Assembly (NCBI RefSeq): GCF_035222375.1
Contig: NC_085891.1
Coordinates: forward strand, 3,968,001-4,032,000
Length of the DNA stretch: 64,000 bases
Origin: Podospora pseudocomata
Taxonomy: Eukaryota; Ascomycota; Sordariomycetes; Sordariales; Podosporaceae
Reading direction: 5' to 3'
The notes beneath the pieces were generated by a model. It did not search any database. It was given only the letters and a program-made list of their open reading frames with translations, and was not told the DNA's origin. This document shows, piece after piece, positions 34,036 through 45,149 of this stretch. The number at the start of each line of letters is the position of its first letter. The first letter of the stretch is position 1. A program made the position numbers and the translations under genes.

Positions 34036-35766
34036 GACGAGTTTTGCTCAGACTGGATAGGTCACGAGGGTGGTAGACCTTGATTTTTTGCTAGCCCTGA
34101 CTGGTTTTCAAATAAAATGCTCTGAAAATCCGGGCATGTGATTGTTGTATAGGTACAGAGGTCGAATCGCTTTCGAGATTCAGATTCAATGGGAAGTTGC
34201 TCAGACTGGATACAGAAAACAGAGGTTCCAAATGGGACTTTTTTGGAGACTGGCGCTAGGAAGAAAAACGGCTGTTGAGAGAAAGAAAGGTGCAAGCCGT
34301 ATGCAGGACGAGAAGAGAAACCTTTATATCCCTCTCCTGTCGCTAGTGTAAAAGGTACGGGTGAGATAACAGCCATCGCGGGTGCTGATGTAAAATGTCG
34401 ACTGACCAATATTGCTCATTTTCTTGGTAGCACGGAGGCATGGGGGCAGCAGAAGCAGGGCTGCAGATGGGTGCCAGTGGTGTTGCCTGCGTGGTGGGAT
34501 TGGGGGCTTGAGGGTTGATGCTGGAGGAGCAAAGTTGGAGACGAAGCGACCCAGTTCACAGATGGACATCTGCAGCTAGTTTAGCCAGTACCGGTACAAC
34601 CTATCAGGCATCAGCTGGGACGACTGACTGCATGATTGTGCATATCACAACCCAATGATATCAGGACGGGTTCAACTTGCGGGGCTGACACGGCCTATTA
34701 CCGACCACATTGCAGAATATGTATGCCCGGTCTGACGAATGGCCCACCAGTCAGACAAGCAAGAAGTTACGGAAGTGCGGTACAGAGCGATCACCAAGGT
34801 AGAAGACCAGGTAAGGCAGGGGGTAGTAGAGGCACAGGAATCGGCATCATCTTCGTCTACTTGCCAGTTCAATGGCTTTAGATACCGTTCAACAATCCAA
34901 AATTCAACTGCTATCTCTCGAACCGAGACGCTTTTGCAAGAGCAAGCCTTCCATACCACTTTCCCATTTCGATCCCACCCATCACCCCGCTCTGGAGTGT
35001 GAGCCTTCCGTGGCTACCAGTTCAATGGTTATGGATCGTGTTCAACAACCCACAATTCAACTGCCATCTCTCAGATCTAACCTCGCTTGCAACTATCTGA
35101 CTGTACAGGTGGCCTTTCCTCTTGCTCTTTTGGCGATGCCGGTTCTTGTGAAATGAAGCTTTTGATGGCGAGTGCCAGACTTCCACATGACTTTCGAGTT
35201 TCAATCCCGCCCATCAGCCCGCCATGCCTGCCAATTCAATGACTTTGAATCCCGTTCAGACCCACACTCCAGCTGCTTTCTTTCAGATCCAGCCGCTTTG
35301 CAAGTCATGTTGAGACCGAGTGGTTTTAGCAATGTAAGCAAGTAGCTGGGTGGGCAACAGCGCTGCCCCCCATGGGGTTATATGCTCGAGTTCAGTCTCT
35401 TTCTTCCGTTTCCAGTAGGGGACACCACTCATGACCAACTATCGTTTTGAGACCCCCCCCATAATCTTAACATGGACGGCGACTTGGTGAAGTTTGGCGC
35501 CGCTGCTTCTATGCAGCCAAAGATCCGGGCTGGAAATCCGGCATGTATGGCTGGCCAGTCCGGATGGTGCTAGGGCAATGATTTAGGTCTTCACCGGCAC
35601 CATGAATAACTGCACCATCCTGGCGCAGGGTGATATCAAGGGCGGCAGTACTACCAGACATGTTCACCAGCAGCACCATATAAACATGAGTCAACACAGA
35701 TCCAGATCCCCTCCAGCTTAGAAAGCTGGACGACGTAAAAATAAATGTGGGAAGTTAATAAATAGG
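34036..35766. other. Intergenic region with three-copy repeat
   Basis: Gene-free except for the degenerate repeat listed at 34864-35330. Short frames in the repeat share the pattern SMxxDxVQQxxIQLxSL, but no complete gene is seen. Confidence 0.5.
34864..35330 (+). repeat. Three degenerate direct repeats (153 and 215 bp spacing)
   Basis: Copies begin CCAGTTCAATGGCTT (34864), CCAGTTCAATGGTTA (35017) and CCAATTCAATGACTT (35232). The first two continue in parallel through TTCAACAA...ATTCAACTGC...TCTCTC; the third is more diverged. A second shared block (TTCGATCCCACCCATCACCCCGC against TTTCAATCCCGCCCATCAGCCCGC) ends copies 1 and 2. Confidence 0.75.
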
Positions 35767-35768
35767 TA

Positions 35769-36895
35769 ACGTGCGTGATAAGCGAGTGACACAGACAAGC
35801 GAGCGACACACTTTCCACCACCCCACCATAACTGTCCTCAATTATACAACCACAACACTAGGAAACTACAATAACTGAATTAGAAATAGATGAATCAGAT
35901 GATCCTGCAGCCTCCTTGCAGGTGCGTACATTATGGCCTGGCTTACCGCACACGCCACAGCACTGAATCTTCGGACGAGACCCCTTGCACCACCACCACT
36001 TTGTCGATCTTCCTGGATTACCTGCTCACCTACAGCCTTCTGATCCAGTAGATCCTGTGCCTCTTGTACAGTAAGTGACCCTCCAAGCCTCACGCGTGTT
36101 TTTTTTGGCTCTCCGTCTCTTACTAAGCTCCTCATTGGCCTTGCGTAGCGAAGAGACCTCTGCACGGAGAAGAGCCACCTGGTGCATCATAGCCGTTGTA
36201 CCCTTAGCAAGCTGGTCTACCGCAACCAGCATTGAAGTCGGGGAGCTATTTGATGGTTGGTAATGCGAGTCTTAATGAGCGTTGACTGTGAGTTGGCTTC
36301 TCGAGGGTTGTGTGGTGTCTGGGAGACCCAAGGTTGTGCAGTGCCGGGCCGTGAGTTTGGAGGTGTTGGCGTACGAAGCTTTACATCTAGCTTGGAAAGC
36401 ACCCTCTCTGGATCGTACGGTATAAGGCCAGCACCTGCAAAGCCACCCTGTATATTCTTCTCTGTTATAGAGGCGAAGAAGGCTTCGCGAAGGCACAGAG
36501 GAACTCGAGCTTGCTTATATGGTTGATATGTATGCGCATTAAGGCCTCGATCTGGCGACCGTACGCCTGTTTTAGCGGCCCAAAGCAGCCAACATCGAGT
36601 GGCTGAAGGAGGTGGGAGGAGTGTGGAGGCATGCAGGGCGTGATAATGTTATTCTGCTGGCAGTGGCTCGTCGGCGCGCAAGGGTTTTGAAAGCAACATT
36701 ATAGACGTTAGCTGCAGCTCGTAAACTCAGATCTTTATCTTTTTCGAGATCTTGAAGGGCCATAATAAGCCTGCCTTCTTTTGATGGTGAGGTCATATTG
36801 TGTTGTGGAAGAAAGTGATGTTGAAGGTGGAGGTGTTGTGTTGTGGGGGGAAGTGTGTCACTCGCTTATCTGTGTCACTCGCTTATCACGCACGT
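35769..36895 (-). mobile_element. Internally deleted Fot1/pogo-type DNA transposon
   Basis: Terminal inverted repeats of about 45 bp (ACGTGCGTGATAAGCGAG at both ends, two mismatches) are flanked by TA target duplications. Inside, on the minus strand, is the start of a transposase with a Psq-type helix-turn-helix (SPSKEGRLIMALQDLEKDKD). This joins directly to the PPHSSH and CCHC-side parts of the C-terminus. Compared with the neighbouring copy about 0.7 kb of the middle, including most of the DDE domain, is missing. A non-autonomous copy. Confidence 0.9.
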
Positions 36896-36897
36896 TA

Positions 36898-36997
36898 TTG
36901 GAAGATACTTAATAGGTGTTGAAAGATATCTTGGTCGAAAGTTAAAAGGTCATCTATAGGTGTTAAATGATGGTTGATAACTGTGAAAAAAATAGTC
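36898..36997. repeat. AT-rich 21-bp minisatellite, left part
   Basis: Units such as ATAGGTGTTGAAAGATA and TATAGGTGTTAAATGAT lie between the two transposons. They match the array at 38861-38990, from which they are separated by the second element. Confidence 0.75.
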
Positions 36998-36999
36998 TA

Positions 37000-38858
37000 A
37001 CGTACATTATAAGCGAGTCGCGCATATAAGCGAGTCGCGCACTCTCTGTTACCCTACCACAACTATCCTCAATTACACAACCACAACACTAGGAAACTAC
37101 AATAACTGAATCAGAAACAGATGAATCAGATGATTCTGCAGCCTCCTGGCATGTACGTGCATTATGGCCAGGCTTGCCGCACACACCACAGCACCGAACC
37201 TTCGTACGAGCTCCCCTGCATTACCGCCATCCTGCTGCGTTTCTTGCGCTGCCTCCCCACCCACGGCCTTCTGGTCAAGTATATCCTTTGCATCTTGCAC
37301 AGTAAGTGATCCTCCGAGCCGCACACGTGTTTTTGGCTCTCCGGCGCTTACTTAGTGCCTCGTTGGCCTTGCGCGGGTGAAGTGTTCTCTGCACGAAGGA
37401 GAGCCACCTGGTGCATCACAGCCATTGTACTCTTAGCAAGCTGGTCCACAGCAGCCAACATTGAAGTCGGGGAGCTATTTTGATGGTTGGCAATGCGAGT
37501 CTTGATAAGCGTTGACTGCGAGTCAGCTTCTCGGGGGTTGTGTGGTGTCTGGAAGACCCAAGGTTGTGCAGTGCCGGGCCGTGAGTTTGGAGGTGTTGGC
37601 GTACGAAGCTTTACATCTAGCTTGGAAAGCACCCTCTCTGGATCGTACGGCGCAAGGCCAGCACCTGCAAAGCCACCCTGTATATTCTTCTCTGTTATAG
37701 AGGCAAAAAAGGCCTCGCGGAAGGCACAGAGGAACTCGAGCTTGCTTACGTGGTTGATATGCATGCGCATCAAGTCCTCGATCTGGCGGCCGTACGCCTG
37801 CTTCAATGGCCCCAAGCAGCCGACATCGAGTGGCTGGAGGTAGTGTGAAGAATGCGGAGGCATGCAGAGCGTGATGATGTTGTTCTGCTGGCAGTAGCGC
37901 TCAAATTCAGTCGAGTGGTGGCTTTCGTGGCCGTCGAGGATCAACAACCGGTATTTGCCCTTTGTGCGGGACGCTGTGTGATAGTCGAAGTGCTTGATCC
38001 AATCTAGGCCTACCGGATTGGTAGTCCAGCCATTATCGGTGGTTGCGATGCGCCAGGTAGACGGTAGGTTGCACTCGGTGTACCAGTTAGCAAGGTGGTA
38101 CTGTGCGGCCAAGATGATGAAGGGAGGGATAGCCCAGCCGAGGGCATTGACTCCCCTGGATCACCGTTGCCCATTCGCGGTTGCCAGGCTGGGCCAGTTT
38201 CGCCTTGCTAAGGCCGTCTGAGGTCGTAACTACCATGCCCGCGAAGATAATACCCATCATAAACCCAGTCTCGTCGAAGTTGTAGACATCGTCATCCACA
38301 ATACCGTACTTGGCCTTGGTGTTCCGCACAAGCGTGAACCACTCGCTGATGACCTTTGGATCCTCGCACTTGGCCCTCTGGTAGTCGTATCTACGTGTAA
38401 AACGCGTACGGAGCTGTGGCTGGCGTTTGACGAAGTTGTGTGCCCAGAGCTTGCCAACAGGGGCGCGTCGCGTACGCGTAGCAGTTGGTTGGCCATATCT
38501 TCCACACCACGCAATCTTGGTGGAAAAGCTCGCGCACATAGCTCAATAACGTATTGAATAATAGCATCCTCTTCTGATTGAGTGAGCTTCTTCGAATTGG
38601 GCGTGGTGTCGCGTCGTGCAGGCCGGCCAGCGCGTCGGTCACGGAGGGTTGATGGTGGTACATTATAGAGCTTAGCTGCGGCTCTGAGGCGTAATTTTTC
38701 GTCCTTTTGAGAGCTTCAAGGGCTAAGATTACCCTCGCTTCCTTTAAAGTAGGTGGCATGTTGGGTTGTAGAGAAAAATGATGTTAAGTGTAGAGAGAAA
38801 GCGTCGCAATGGCCAGTGCGCGACTCGCTTATATGCGCGACTCGCTTATAATGTACGT
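37000..38858 (-). mobile_element. Fot1/pogo-type DNA transposon, 1.86 kb, frame-broken
   Basis: Perfect terminal inverted repeats of about 45 bp (ACGTACATTATAAGCGAGTC...) each contain the motif TATAAGCGAGTCGCGCA twice, and TA target duplications flank them. The minus-strand transposase has an N-terminal helix-turn-helix (PPTLKEARVILALEALK), the DDE core with YNFDETGFMMG, then LILDGHESHHS and CMPPHSSHYLQPLDVGC, and a CCHC zinc knuckle near the C-terminus (CGVCGKPGHNARTC). The coding region is split over all three frames by several small shifts, so the copy looks inactive although nearly full length. Its TIRs differ from those of the neighbouring element, so the two belong to separate subfamilies. 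Confidence 0.93.
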
Positions 38859-38860
38859 TA

Positions 38861-38990
38861 TAGGTATTTAAAATTTGCTAATATGTATTAAAAGATAGTC
38901 TATAGGTGCTAAAAATAATCTGTAGGTATTAATAAATAGTCTGTAAGTATTGAAAGATAGCCTATAGGTGTTAATAGATAGTCTATATCC
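38861..38990. repeat. AT-rich 21-bp minisatellite, right part
   Basis: Five consecutive units of consensus TRTAGGTRTTAAWAGATAGTC from about 38881 to 38983. The unit boundary AGTC|TATAGG is exactly where the second transposon sits. Confidence 0.85.
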
Positions 38991-39564
38991 ACTTAAAAAC
39001 TGCTAAAATGCGTTAACGTTAAAGTCTCCTTATTAGGTTCTTTAGTATAGTGAAGAGGTGTTAAAATAGTCGTCAACTGGTGTTCCAAGGTGTTCTAAGG
39101 TGGTGGGTAGGTAAGTATTAAAGTAGAGTCTTGGGGACTGCTACACTAAACCAGCCATGTATTTTATGCAAGAAACCGCAGAAAGCTGCAGTTAAAAACT
39201 GTCCCGGTCAACCGATTCAAAGAACGTTTATCACCTACCTGCAAGCGTTGGACGTCCTTGTTGTGATGAGCAGCTACATCCACTTCAATCAGGCGGGATG
39301 CGAGCATGGAAAGAGGGACCAGGACAGGAAGACAAGATCTCCCAACTCTCTGAGAAGTTTTCCAGGTAGGCCGTTGTTCTGAGTGATGTTGGATATGAAC
39401 TCGGCTGCTCGTGAGGCTACCCACGCGGGTGTCAGTGCCGCCGCCGCTCGCCTGTTCGCAGCATTTTAAAACCATTGTTGGATAAACCCTATTAAGAGAG
39501 CACCTAGCAACTGAAAATCAGCATCTTATGAATCAAAACCTTTCTTTACTTAATGTATAAAATC
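38991..39564. other. Intergenic region before tRNA-Phe
   Basis: AT-rich at first, then mixed sequence. No gene supported. Confidence 0.5.
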
Positions 39565-39653
39565 GCGGGTTTAGCTCAGTTGGGAGAGCGTCAGACTGAA
39601 GTCCACTTCAATCCTTAATCTGAAGGTCATGTGTTCGATCCACATAAACCGCA
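39565..39653 (+). tRNA. tRNA-Phe (GAA) with 16-nt intron
   Basis: The acceptor stem is GCGGGTT/AAACCGC, the D arm GCTC/GAGC, the anticodon stem TCAGA/TCTGA with GAA at the tip, and the T loop TTCGATC in stem ATGTG/CACAT. A 16-base intron (39602-39617) follows the base after the anticodon, the standard position in nuclear tRNA genes. Confidence 0.95.
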
Positions 39654-39981
39654 TCTGCTTTTGTTTTTGTGACCTCCTCTTTTTGTCACCAGGGAACTGA
39701 GTTGTCAGCAGATGTTTTGGCAGAGGTCATGCCTTGTCGACCTATGATTCACACTTTGTGTAAGCAAAAGATCGCTATGATATTTAAGATATTCTTTCTG
39801 TAATGCATTATCTCTCTATATGTGCTACCCTGTCGTTTATAACATTAACTAGTATCTAAAACCCGGTCTTGTTTTCAAGAACATGTGCCCAAACGCCGCC
39901 CCAAATTGTCAGACGATAACCGCTGATCTTGTGTTGGGCTCGTGGGCATCTATGACTTCCCAAGCCCGGTCCTAACATGCT
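39654..39981. other. Short intergenic region
   Basis: 3' side of the DIT1-like gene. Nothing recognised. Confidence 0.5.
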
Positions 39982-42117
39982 TTACAGGACAGGTGCAGGC
40001 GATTTTACAACCGGCAAAATAGTCACAACTGCCACGTCGTTGCTCTTTTCCGCAGCGGATGACAACCCAAAGAAGGTATATCTCTTCTTGGTTCCAGCGG
40101 ACTGTGGGGTTACAGCTGGATTTGGTGGAATGGTCTGCTGATTGGAAGCCGCCACGGTTTTTTCTGAAAAGGTAAACATTCTCTTTCCCACCCTCGGAGC
40201 CGCTGTCATTGGCCCCTGCGGACCTCGAGCTTTTGGCACACTCGGAGACGAACTCTTCATGGCCTCTGACATGGAAAGCGTGGCTCGCCTGAACAACTGC
40301 GGCGAGGAACGGATGGGTGTCGAGACCCTGTTGAAGAGGGGCCCAATCTTCTCCGACATGGTGACCACAATCGGCCTCTTTGGCGGCTTGGTGAGCTCGA
40401 AGTATGCTCGGCCAGAGTCAGTTTTGGTGAGAGAGCCAGTGAAGGAGCCCTTGCTCAGGGCGGCGCGGGCGATTTTGGCCTTGGTCATCAGCATCATTTC
40501 ACTCCCTTGGAGCGCCACCACGCAGTTGTGCCAGGGGGTGGGCACATGGAGCAGGTCGATCGAAGTCATGAGTTCGCCGTCGGCCGAAAGGGAGGTGACG
40601 GCCCGTACCTTGGCGGGGTCCACAAGCTGAATGCCAAACTTGGGACCGGCATTGTTGTGTGCGTGAATGGATAGCCGGATGTAGTTGGGAAACAGTATCT
40701 CGACGAGGTTGGAGTAGGCGTGGTTGCGTACAATCATCTCGAAGGCCACCTTGGCTGACAGCTTCTTTTGCTTGGACCGTGACATCCTTTGGGTCAGCGG
40801 GTGGTTTTCCAGATCCTCGAGCACGAACTTGGAAAAGCCGCGGTACAGACGGGTGATTGTGGCATCCTTGGAATCAATCTTTGCCCGAATAGCCTCTTTA
40901 CGAGGCCCGGACCCCGCAACAAGCATCCGCCTACAGAGCTCGGCTTCCTCAGTAATCTTGGTGTCTAGGTAGTGTTCAATCGGGGGAAGGCTGAGCCGGG
41001 ATGCTAGAGTGGAAAGGTCATCGTTCCGGGACGCCAGTCGGAAGAGATCAACGAGAGACTTGAAGCCTATACGATCAGGATCCCCGAAATGAGAGCCAAC
41101 CTCCCGGTTCATATCTTTGAGCAAGGCGGTATACCTGTCCACCTCGCCGTCATCGACACCAATGCAGTCGCTAAAGACGTGTCCGTCACTGATAACCCAG
41201 AGTTTGGCGCCAGGCATGTAAATCTTTTCGATTTCGGTGACAAAACCGTGCAGCCTCTCCAAGGCAAGCTCTTCGCCACGATCTGGATCTGGGCCAGTAA
41301 CCTTGTCGGGATTGGATGACTTGCATGGAAATGCAGGAAGACACATCTCGAGTTTGGCCTTGCGTGATGTAAAGTGGCGCACCCGTTGTGTAAAGTACTT
41401 GCGGCCTGAGACCTTCCATTGGTCACCCTTGCTACCGTCGTACCTGAGGTAACTGTCGAAGAGGTCAACTATCTGCTCGGTTACAGCTTCGATATCGGCA
41501 TCCTCTCCTGCTGCTGAGACTGGCAGGGTATGGGTCGTGAGGTCGGCCTGGGTGAGGAGGAGGTCGACGAAGAATTTCTCAAACGCGTCCCCGTCCACAA
41601 TACGTCCATGGTTTCCAATCATGATGGCGGTGGTGTAGCCCTGACCATCGGGGGACGATGATTGGTATATTTTGGCATCGGGCTTGCTGTGGCTTGACCG
41701 GATTGTTGACCAATTGTCCTGAACCCATTGCTTTTGAGAGCCGGTGCAGTGAACAAGGTTCCCCTCGGAGTCCCGGAGGTAGGAACCTTGATAGCGAAAA
41801 TAGATGGACTGGCCTTCGTTGCCAAACTCCACGACCATTGCCATGTTGACGTTTGGTGCCTTTTGTGCAGGGACAGGGGAACTGGGAGGGTTAAGAGAGT
41901 TGAGACGGTTCCGCAATGACTCCTCGGCTTGGTGGAAGATGTGGTAGCAAGAGATGTGGACAAGGACAATGTGACACACGGCGAGGATGCAGAAGCTAAG
42001 CAACTGAAAAACACTTGGTAGGCAAGAGGTGTCTTGGGCGCAAAGTGCAGATGTCGTGTAGTAGGTGAAGACTGGGGGGGTGATGAGCAAACACGCCCTC
42101 ACCAAGTAGGAGATCAT
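39982..42117 (-). CDS. DIT1/PvcA-type isocyanide synthase-like protein
   Basis: Belongs to the pyoverdine/dityrosine biosynthesis family. Members convert an amino acid to an isocyanide or, as yeast Dit1, make the N-formyl-tyrosine precursor of spore-wall dityrosine. A single 711-residue frame. The family domain spans about residues 205-560. It includes KLEMCLPAFPCKSSNPDKVTG, the WVISDGHVFSDCIGVDD block, the RIGFKSLVDLF block and VRNHAYSNLVEILFPNYIRLS, ending in LHVPTPWHN. Two hydrophobic segments (about 3-22 and 33-60) precede it, suggesting membrane anchoring. A Met at residue 92 is an alternative start without them. A Ser/Pro-rich tail of about 150 residues follows. A DIT2-like P450 lies upstream on the same strand, and a DTR1-like exporter beyond it. 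Confidence 0.9.
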   Translation of the reverse strand: MISYLVRACLLITPPVFTYYTTSALCAQDTSCLPSVFQLLSFCILAVCHIVLVHISCYHIFHQAEESLRNRLNSLNPPSSPVPAQKAPNVNMAMVVEFGNEGQSIYFRYQGSYLRDSEGNLVHCTGSQKQWVQDNWSTIRSSHSKPDAKIYQSSSPDGQGYTTAIMIGNHGRIVDGDAFEKFFVDLLLTQADLTTHTLPVSAAGEDADIEAVTEQIVDLFDSYLRYDGSKGDQWKVSGRKYFTQRVRHFTSRKAKLEMCLPAFPCKSSNPDKVTGPDPDRGEELALERLHGFVTEIEKIYMPGAKLWVISDGHVFSDCIGVDDGEVDRYTALLKDMNREVGSHFGDPDRIGFKSLVDLFRLASRNDDLSTLASRLSLPPIEHYLDTKITEEAELCRRMLVAGSGPRKEAIRAKIDSKDATITRLYRGFSKFVLEDLENHPLTQRMSRSKQKKLSAKVAFEMIVRNHAYSNLVEILFPNYIRLSIHAHNNAGPKFGIQLVDPAKVRAVTSLSADGELMTSIDLLHVPTPWHNCVVALQGSEMMLMTKAKIARAALSKGSFTGSLTKTDSGRAYFELTKPPKRPIVVTMSEKIGPLFNRVSTPIRSSPQLFRRATLSMSEAMKSSSPSVPKARGPQGPMTAAPRVGKRMFTFSEKTVAASNQQTIPPNPAVTPQSAGTKKRYTFFGLSSAAEKSNDVAVVTILPVVKSPAPVL

Positions 42118-43381
42118 GGCATCCTTTGTATATCACGTTCCTCTCCCAGAACCACGTGTATCAACAGCCTCCTGCTGTCCTGCCCTTCCGGGTATTGGCG
42201 GCCGCAAGTTGCAGCAAGGCTAGATAGGTAGGCCACGGTTCTGGAGGCCCTGCAGCGTTGTTGTCGTTTTTCTGCTTGTCCCGGTACCCGGGTCAAGGCA
42301 AGTGTTTTGTTGGGTCCGAGAGTTGCCGCTGCAGGGCTGAGAGATGTTACTGCCACAGTCCCAAAAAAGACTGGATTGTGATGTTGATTCGGCGGCAGAG
42401 CAGGCGAGTGGTTGGCAGAAGCTGTCGATGCTGTGTCGATGCTGTGTTGTGTTGCTGCAGGCATCACGCAGATCTGTCCGTGGCTTGTCGTTGACGTGAC
42501 AGGACCGGGCCGGGGGGCATGGCCGGGCAGGCTGGAGCGGGGTACCGGTAGTCCGCCAACTGAATCCATTCACATGCGCACCATCTATTTGTTTGATGAC
42601 TGAACCAGGCTGAAGTGGGCTTTTTTTGAGTTGGTTGGTAACCGCCTCGCACCACAATCGAGCACGAGATAGGCGCTCTTGGTGCTTCGAGTCATTGCCT
42701 GGGGCTGGAGCCATCATACTGTGTGGATGCAGATAGGCGCAAGCATACTCGTACAAATGTCAAAAGGGGGGCTTGGGCGGCCTGCCTCGGTCACGGTGCG
42801 ACCGCCGCGTACTGCGAAGACGGCCGAATCACGAATGCAGATATGGATAGCAGACGTCGTGTTTCCTGTGGGTGATCAGGAAGGCCGAGCTTGGCTCGTC
42901 TGCATATCTCCAGTCGTCCTGAGTAACTGTTCGGTACCCGTGGCACCACGCGCATGGCCCGTGGCCGGCTCTCTCCGTCATCCACCAACGATAATCCAAT
43001 CGACTTTTGTCGGTACTCAGATCCCTCTGACAGATTCCATGGATGACTTAAACTTGGAAGCAGCATGCGCATTCGGCCGCCATGCCGGTCCACGACATGA
43101 TACCCACGCCAAGACGTGTCTGCATGATAGGCAGGTACCTATTGTGAAGATATCACCACATTCGGCGCACTGGGAAAACACGATAATCAACACACGGCAG
43201 CATGAGTCCAGAGTATTGTTTGGTACGGCACAATCATCAATGTGAGACAATTTACATGCACGTTCTTATAAACGCCTACCCAATCTACGTTATGCCCGCT
43301 TCCGCTCTCCAGGGACCAACGATCCATTCAACTTTCAGCCCTTCTTCTCGGACCCCAACTCCCTGCTATCAAAGACCAGCC
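42118..43381. other. Intergenic region upstream of the DIT1-like gene
   Basis: About 1.26 kb between the P450 3' end and the DIT1-like start, presumably the promoter of the latter. No gene or clear motif was recognised. Confidence 0.55.
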
Positions 43382-45149
43382 TTAGAGCCCTGGGGTACAA
43401 TGGCCCGGCCTGGATAGAAAGATAAACACGGCCTGCAGTTAGTGCATGATTCCTGTAACTGGTAGGTAACCTTTGGAGGCGAGAAGACGGGACCTACTGG
43501 TGTCTTTCTGTCAATCCACTCCGGATCCAGCATCCACATGAACGCCCCCAGTAGCTTGCACAGTGTGACCCTCATCTGCAACAGAGCAAACTTCTCCCCG
43601 AGACAGGCTCTGCGGCCCCCATGGAAAGAAATAAACTCTGCTTTAGATTTGCGTAACCGGAGCTTCTTCTGGATGGATGTTACATCACCGCCCCAACGAG
43701 AAGGATCAAACTGGTCTGCTGTTGGTCCCCAAGCTTCCGGGTCCCGGTTTGTCGAGTAGCAGTTGTATCCGACGTATGTGCCGCTGGGGATTACAATGGA
43801 AGCGTGGCCAAGGAGCGTGTCCTGGGAGGTGCGCCGATTGATGAGCTGGCAGATGGGAGGAAAGAGACGCAGACTCTCGAGAATAACAGCAGTCAGGAGC
43901 GGGAGGTTGGTCAGCATTTCAATGTTTTGAGCTAGCGCGGGGATTGAAAGTCCTGTAGACACGAGTTCTTCATAAAGTCTGGCTTGAGTTTCCTAAAGAG
44001 CTCGTCAGCTTTGGTTTACATTCGGACCAACACAGTGCACCTACAGGATGCTTGGCCAGCAAGTAAAGAGTGGATATCAGGCACAGTTGGGGATTTTCCT
44101 GACCAGCTACAAAGAGAACTGTCAAGTTGTCATGCATCTGTTTTTCATCCCACTGACCGGACTGGTGAGCATCTAGCAGCCGGCGGCCCAATCCATCTTT
44201 GGGCCAGGGCGCTGACGATTTTGCGGAGGAGGGATCGTGGCTTTCGATCAAAGCATCCCTGAGGGCGCCTCGAAACTTGTCCACAGTTTTCCTGGCATGT
44301 AACCGACTTGGAAATGGAAACTGGTCCAAAATGGGAAAGTTCATAAAGATAGGCTTGAAAATCTCACGCTTGACTGCCGATTGCAGAATGTTGATGGGTG
44401 CGTTGTCCGAGAGAGCCTAGTAGCACCGAATGTTAATCTCACGTGTGGTCTTTTTTCCAGCGTTTTGTGAAAGGACGTAAGAATGTACTTGCATCAAAGT
44501 TGGTCTGCAAAATGACCTCAGAGCAGTTGGCCAAGGAATACCGCTGAAGCAACCCCTGAACAGCAACGCCACGGCCTCTTCCACCGCGCGACTGGGCATC
44601 TTTCACGAGCATGCACAGTTTGTCGGCATTCAAGGCGATCTTGTCCACCTCGAAATTGTTTCGTTGCAGCCCTGGCCGGATGACAGACTGGTATTTCTTC
44701 CAGACTTGACCATGGCTAGAGATGATGTTGTCGCCTAAGGTGGTACCCTGTGTCAGCTATTTTGCCCGTGTTCATTGAAGAGAAGCAAACAATAATTAGG
44801 TACCAAGAAACTGTGCCAAAACACTATGAGGGATCTTTTTTTGATTTCCGCTCTTTTCGTACAGGGCTTCGTCCTTGAAGATCTCGGCGATGTAAGAGGG
44901 CTTGTGCACCAAAATATTCCATTGAGCCGCAAAGAAGAACTTGACAGCGCCGTGAGTGCGAAGTGGCTTGTCGATATATTGACGAAAAATGTCGGACTGG
45001 TCGACATCCTTGAAAAAGGGAATGAGGGCTACCCAAAAGGGGATGGTAGGGATGTTTTCGGGGTATCTTGGTGGTAGCAAGAAGACATAGTAGACTAGGA
45101 AAATAGCGATGGCTGCAAGAAGCAGTAGCTCTGCAATGAATCCCAACAT
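43382..45149 (-). CDS. Cytochrome P450, DIT2-like
   Basis: Membrane-anchored haem monooxygenase. Yeast Dit2 (CYP56) oxidatively couples two N-formyl-tyrosines, and a similar role beside the DIT1-like gene is inferred. Exons, in coding order: 45149-44804, 44734-44493, 44416-44045, 43992-43471 and 43432-43382 (510 residues). An N-terminal transmembrane helix lies at about 5-27. The I-helix reads AGQENPQL instead of the usual AGxDT (about 300), ExxR is ESLR at about 359, and the haem loop FISFHGGRRACLGE has Cys near 450. The second intron begins GCAAGT. The last intron is only 38 nt, with CACTAAC and TGCAG; if retained, the protein ends at 43369 with a different tail (527 residues). The first intron joins FLG to DNIISSHGQVWK. 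Confidence 0.88.
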
